From JBEKHI01 sp050012355 (GTDB taxonomy: Bacteria; Actinomycetota; Actinomycetes; Streptosporangiales; Streptosporangiaceae), in contig JBEKHI010000083.1 in the NCBI GenBank assembly GCA_050012355.1, positions 1 to 39,394 of the forward strand: DNA of 39,394 nt. The letters run 5' to 3'. This document shows positions 36,619 to 39,394 of this stretch, piece by piece. How positions within the stretch are numbered: position 1 is the stretch's first letter; the number at the start of each line of letters is the position of its first letter. The position numbers and the translations under genes were made by a program. The notes under the pieces were generated by a model that made no database searches, was not told the DNA's origin, and saw nothing but the letters and a program-made list of their open reading frames with translations.

Positions 36619-37377
36619 TCAGTAGCCCGGTCCGGCGAGTATGCCGCCGTCGACGACGAATTCCGAGCCCGTCGAGAACGATGACTCGTCTGACGCCAGG
36701 TAGACGATCAGCGGAGACACCTCGGCGGGCTCAGCCAGCCGGCCCAGCGGCATCGATTTCAGGAAGGCCGCGCCCGCCTCCGCGTCGTAGCTATCGGCGG
36801 CCTCCAGCACCATCGGGGTGAGGATCGCGCCCGGGTGCACCGTGTTCACCCGGATGTTGTACTGTCCGAGCTCCATCGCGGCCGACCGGGTCATGCCGCG
36901 GATCGCGAACTTGCTCGCCGAGTACGCCGATAGCCCGGCGGCGCCCGAGAAGCCCTCGATCGAGGAGACGTTCACGATCGAGCCGCCGCCAGCCTCCCGC
37001 ATCGGCGCGATAACCGACTTCATGCCGAGCCAGCAGCCGGTCGCGTTGATGTCGAGGATGCGGCGGAATTCATCCGGGCTCATCTGCTCGATCCGCGCGA
37101 ACCGCAGCACGCCCGCGTTGTTGATCAGCACGTCGAGCTTCCCGAACGTGTCGAGCGTCAGCTCCACGGCGTCGGCCCAGTCCCGCTCGCTGGTCACGTC
37201 ATGGCGGATGTACCGCACCCGCTCGCCCACATCAGCGGCGACGGCCTCGCCCTCGTCGTCGCGGATGTCGCCGAACACCACGCGCGCGCCCTCGGCGGCG
37301 AAGAGCCGCACATGTGCCTCGCCCATCCCGCGAGCCCCACCGGTGACCAGCGCCACCTTGCCGTCCAGCCGTCCCAT
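36619..37377 (-). CDS. 3-alpha(20-beta)-hydroxysteroid dehydrogenase-like SDR
   Basis: A 252-aa classical SDR. MGRLDGKVALVTGGARGMGEAHVRLF, VVFGDIRDDEGEAVA (Asp selecting NAD), NNAGVLRFARIEQMS, NVSSIEGFSGAAGLSAYSASKFA (catalytic set) and LASDESSFSTGSEFVVDGG match Rv2002/FabG3 and Streptomyces 3-alpha,20-beta-hydroxysteroid dehydrogenase. First gene of an operon with the Hsd4A-like and PPOX genes. The KstR2-like site at 37393 lies 15 bp upstream. Steroid use is likely; the exact position oxidised is not shown. Confidence 0.85.
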   Translation of the reverse strand: MGRLDGKVALVTGGARGMGEAHVRLFAAEGARVVFGDIRDDEGEAVAADVGERVRYIRHDVTSERDWADAVELTLDTFGKLDVLINNAGVLRFARIEQMSPDEFRRILDINATGCWLGMKSVIAPMREAGGGSIVNVSSIEGFSGAAGLSAYSASKFAIRGMTRSAAMELGQYNIRVNTVHPGAILTPMVLEAADSYDAEAGAAFLKSMPLGRLAEPAEVSPLIVYLASDESSFSTGSEFVVDGGILAGPGY

Positions 37378-37392
37378 GTACGCCTCCGGTCA

Positions 37393-37410
37393 ACCAAACG
37401 CTAGCTTGGT
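37393..37410 (-). promoter_or_regulatory. KstR2-like operator of the SDR operon
   Basis: ACCAAACGCTAGCTTGGT contains ACCAAACGCTAGCT, fitting 8 of 10 fixed positions of AnCAAGnnCTTGnT, with the same two deviations as the site at 28468. The outer ACCAA/TTGGT adds symmetry. It lies 15 bp from the SDR start codon at 37377 and 26 bp from the KstR-type palindrome of the GMC gene. Confidence 0.6.
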
Positions 37411-37436
37411 CCGAGCTTAGCAGCGAGCCACCGGCC

Positions 37437-37458
37437 AAACTAGAACGTGTTCTTGTTT
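37437..37458 (+). promoter_or_regulatory. KstR-type operator near the GMC oxidoreductase gene
   Basis: The core TAGAACGTGTTCTT (37441-37454) departs from TnnAACnnGTTnnA only in the last base. The extended AAAC...GTTT arms give a 22-bp palindrome with one mismatched pair plus the central pair. It is 54 bp before the GMC ATG (37513) and 59 bp from the SDR start on the other strand. Confidence 0.75.
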
Positions 37459-37512
37459 TGTCCGGGCAGCGAGCGTAGAGTCCGAGCCAGCGGATTGCCG
37501 AAGGGGACCCCG

Positions 37513-39114
37513 ATGGAAGCTGACTATGTAGTCGTCGGCGGAGGAAGCGCTGGCTGCGTGCTCGCCAGGCGCTTGGCCGATTCCGGCGCGAGCGTCATCC
37601 TGCTCGAGGCGGGTGGTCCCGACCGGACCCGGCTGGTGCGCAAGCCAGGCATGATCGCGATCTTCCACAACGTGCCGCAGCTCAAGAAGCGCCTCGACTG
37701 GGGCTACTACTCGGCTCCGCAAAAGCATGCGCTCGAGCGGCGGATCCCGCAGCCGCGCGGCCGGGTGCTCGGCGGCTCCGGCTCCATCAACGGGATGATC
37801 TTCGTCCGCGGCAACCGGAAGAACTTCGACGACTGGGCCGCCGAGGGCGGCAAGGGCTGGTCGTTCGCTGACGTGCTGCCGAGCTTCAAACGGATGGAGA
37901 ACTGGGAGGACGGCGAGACCGAGCTGCGCGGTGCGGGCGGTCCCGTCCAGGTCACCAGGCAGAAGGATCTCACCGAGGCGTCCTCGACGTTCATCGGCGC
38001 GCTCGCGGAGACCGCCGGGGTGCCGGTGAACGACGACTACAACGCGGAATCGCAGGAGGGCGCCGGCGTCTTCCAGGAGAACACGGACGGTGGCCTCCGG
38101 TACAGCTCATCGGTCGCCTACCTGGATAATCACGGTCTGCCGAACCTCACGGTCCGCACCCAGGTCCGGGCCCGGCGGGTGGTCATCGACCACGGCCGCG
38201 CGACCGGCGTCGAGGTCACGACAGAACGCGGCCAGGAAACCATCCGCGCGGCTCGCGAGGTCATCCTGTCGGCGGGGGTTTACGGTTCCGCGCAGCTGCT
38301 GATGCTGTCCGGTGTCGGACCCGCCCAGCACCTGACCGATCACGGCATCGGCGTCCTCGCCGACCTGCCGGTGGGCGAGAACCTGCACGACCACCTGTTC
38401 GTGCCGATGACGTACGTGATGCCGTCGGCGCGCAACCACGGGACCGCGAGGTACTTCGCCAAGGGCATGCTCAGCGAGGCGGTCCGCGGTGACACCTGGA
38501 TGGGACGTACCGTCTTCGAGGCTGTCGGTTTCGTCCGCAGCTCGATCGCGGGGACGATACCCGACATGCAGATTCACGTGCTGCCGTGGTCCTACCCGTT
38601 CCCCAACCAGGATTCGCCGAAGCGGCAGAAGGTGGACCCCCGGGCAGCGTTGACCATCATGCCCACGTTGATCTACCCCAAGAGCCGGGGCACGCTCCGG
38701 CTCGCCTCCACCGATCCGGCGGCGGCGCCGGTCATTGACCTCGGCTATCTCGCGGAGCAAGACGATGTGACGGTGCTGCTCGACGGTATGGAGCTCATCC
38801 GCGAGGTGATGGCCAGCAAGTCGATCGCCGGGCAGGTCAAGCTGGAGCTGTCGCCTGGTCGCGACTATCCGGACCGGACCGCACTGGCCCGCGAGCTGCC
38901 GAACCGCGCCACCTCGGTCTATCACGCGGTGGGAACCTGCCGGATGGGCAGCGACGAGCGCGCGGTCGTCGACCCCGCGCTGCGGGTACGCGGCATCGAG
39001 GGCCTGCGAGTCGTGGACGCGTCGATCATGCCGAGCATCACCGGCGGCAACACCAACGCGCCCGCCATGATGATCGGCGAGCACGCGGCGTCGATCATGC
39101 TCAGCGGCGGCTGA
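37513..39114 (+). CDS. GMC-family FAD oxidoreductase of the sterol regulon
   Basis: A 533-aa GMC enzyme. FAD dinucleotide motif VVVGGGSAGCVLARRL, LEAGGPD, GMC signature 1 GRVLGGSGSINGM, signature 2 GVYGSAQLLMLSGVGP, and C-terminal catalytic SVYHAVGTCRMG (His) with MPSITGGNTNAPAMM (Asn) are complete. The family oxidises alcohols to aldehydes or ketones (choline, alcohols, sterols). It is not a canonical BCO-type cholesterol oxidase. The nearby KstR-type box makes a steroid or side-chain alcohol a likely substrate; inference only. Start ATG 37513 behind AAGGGGA; the frame is open to 37447, but that would begin inside the operator. It ends 14 bp inside the convergent TetR gene. Confidence 0.88.
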   Translation: MEADYVVVGGGSAGCVLARRLADSGASVILLEAGGPDRTRLVRKPGMIAIFHNVPQLKKRLDWGYYSAPQKHALERRIPQPRGRVLGGSGSINGMIFVRGNRKNFDDWAAEGGKGWSFADVLPSFKRMENWEDGETELRGAGGPVQVTRQKDLTEASSTFIGALAETAGVPVNDDYNAESQEGAGVFQENTDGGLRYSSSVAYLDNHGLPNLTVRTQVRARRVVIDHGRATGVEVTTERGQETIRAAREVILSAGVYGSAQLLMLSGVGPAQHLTDHGIGVLADLPVGENLHDHLFVPMTYVMPSARNHGTARYFAKGMLSEAVRGDTWMGRTVFEAVGFVRSSIAGTIPDMQIHVLPWSYPFPNQDSPKRQKVDPRAALTIMPTLIYPKSRGTLRLASTDPAAAPVIDLGYLAEQDDVTVLLDGMELIREVMASKSIAGQVKLELSPGRDYPDRTALARELPNRATSVYHAVGTCRMGSDERAVVDPALRVRGIEGLRVVDASIMPSITGGNTNAPAMMIGEHAASIMLSGG

Positions 39115-39394
39115 TCCCGTCGAAGAGCAGACCGACCAGGGCGTCATCGACCTGCGCCTGCGCGTATCCCTCGGTGAGCCGCCACCGGGCGGGAAGCCAC
39201 AGCACGTCCCTGAGCAAGCGATAGGTCAGCTTCGGGTCGAGGTCGTTACGGAAGACGCCGAGTGACTTACCGCGTTCCAGTTGCTCCGCCCAGGTCTCCT
39301 CGATCTCCGCCAGCGCCGCCCGCAGGTAGGCGAAGCGGGGGTGCGCGAAGAAATAGCTCCAGTCGTTCTGCAACATGGTCAGCGCGGCGCGGTG
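39101..39394 (-). CDS. TetR-family regulator, KstR2-like, C-terminal part only
   Basis: The gene runs off the right edge; the last 97 residues are visible. HRAALTMLQNDWSYFFAHPRFAYL...FRNDLDPKLTYRLLRDVLWLPARW matches, nearly position for position, the ligand domain of KstR2 (Rv3557c), where I recall PRFSY and YRFIRDTTWVSVRW. KstR2 senses HIP-CoA and represses ring C/D genes. The presence of two KstR2-like boxes in this window supports the call. The DNA-binding domain is outside the window, so its operator preference cannot be read here. The 3' end overlaps the GMC gene by 14 bp, tail to tail. Confidence 0.75.
   Translation of the reverse strand, partial: HRAALTMLQNDWSYFFAHPRFAYLRAALAEIEETWAEQLERGKSLGVFRNDLDPKLTYRLLRDVLWLPARWRLTEGYAQAQVDDALVGLLFDGISRR

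Overview
The window is high-GC actinobacterial DNA: many GTG starts, 4-bp ATGA/GTGA gene overlaps, F420-type oxidoreductases, GH18 chitinase, lipoproteins, and MarR, PadR and TetR regulators. Most of it is a sterol (cholesterol/phytosterol) catabolic region of the mycobacterial/rhodococcal type. The chitinase and the DUF1023-type hydrolase remnant suggest a soil, probably mycelial, actinomycete; the genus cannot be fixed from the sequence. One short N run (23829-23833) marks an assembly gap.

Layout. 1-2.9 kb is an accessory stretch with a small lipoprotein, hairpins, and a 559-aa membrane protein of unusual architecture. 2.9-12.4 kb is a sterol side-chain module: ltp3/ltp4-like aldolases with a double DUF35 partner, divergent from an acyl-CoA ligase; then echA19, divergent from a fadD19-NMO-F420 oxidoreductase operon. 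12.4-14.7 kb holds an L,D-transpeptidase and an ABC-2 exporter. 14.8-18.2 kb has fadE27-fadE26 divergent from a fadA6-like thiolase. 18.4-24.9 kb is unrelated: a MarR pair, a PadR-LolD-FtsX operon and a GT39 gene broken by the assembly gap. 25-29.3 kb is the ring C/D operon echA20-ipdA-ipdB-ipdC, divergent from an SDR. 29.4-31.1 kb holds a decayed DUF1023 hydrolase and a lipoprotein. 31.1-32.7 kb is an aldehyde dehydrogenase behind a sterol operator. 33-35.3 kb has a chitinase and two genes truncated head-to-head by a deletion. 35.3-39.4 kb has a PPOX protein, two hydroxysteroid-type SDRs, a GMC oxidoreductase and the C-terminal part of a KstR2-like TetR regulator.

How it works together. Six copies of a TnnAACnnGTTnnA-type palindrome (the KstR operator of mycobacteria) sit immediately upstream of sterol genes at 6149, 6210, 8650, 17015, 31143 and 37441. 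Two further sites sharing AnCAAACGCTAGnT, close to the KstR2 consensus, precede two SDR genes. FadD19, FadE26/27, EchA19 and Ltp3/Ltp4-DUF35 would activate, dehydrogenate, hydrate and cleave the sterol side chain, including C24-branched side chains. EchA20, IpdAB, IpdC and FadA6 would open and shorten the last two rings. The operators also recruit genes without an assigned step: a second acyl-CoA ligase, an NMO-like flavoprotein, an F420 oxidoreductase, an ALDH and a GMC oxidoreductase.

Scattered between genes, and once inside one, is a family of long hairpins (18-23 bp arms) that looks like an interspersed palindromic repeat family.
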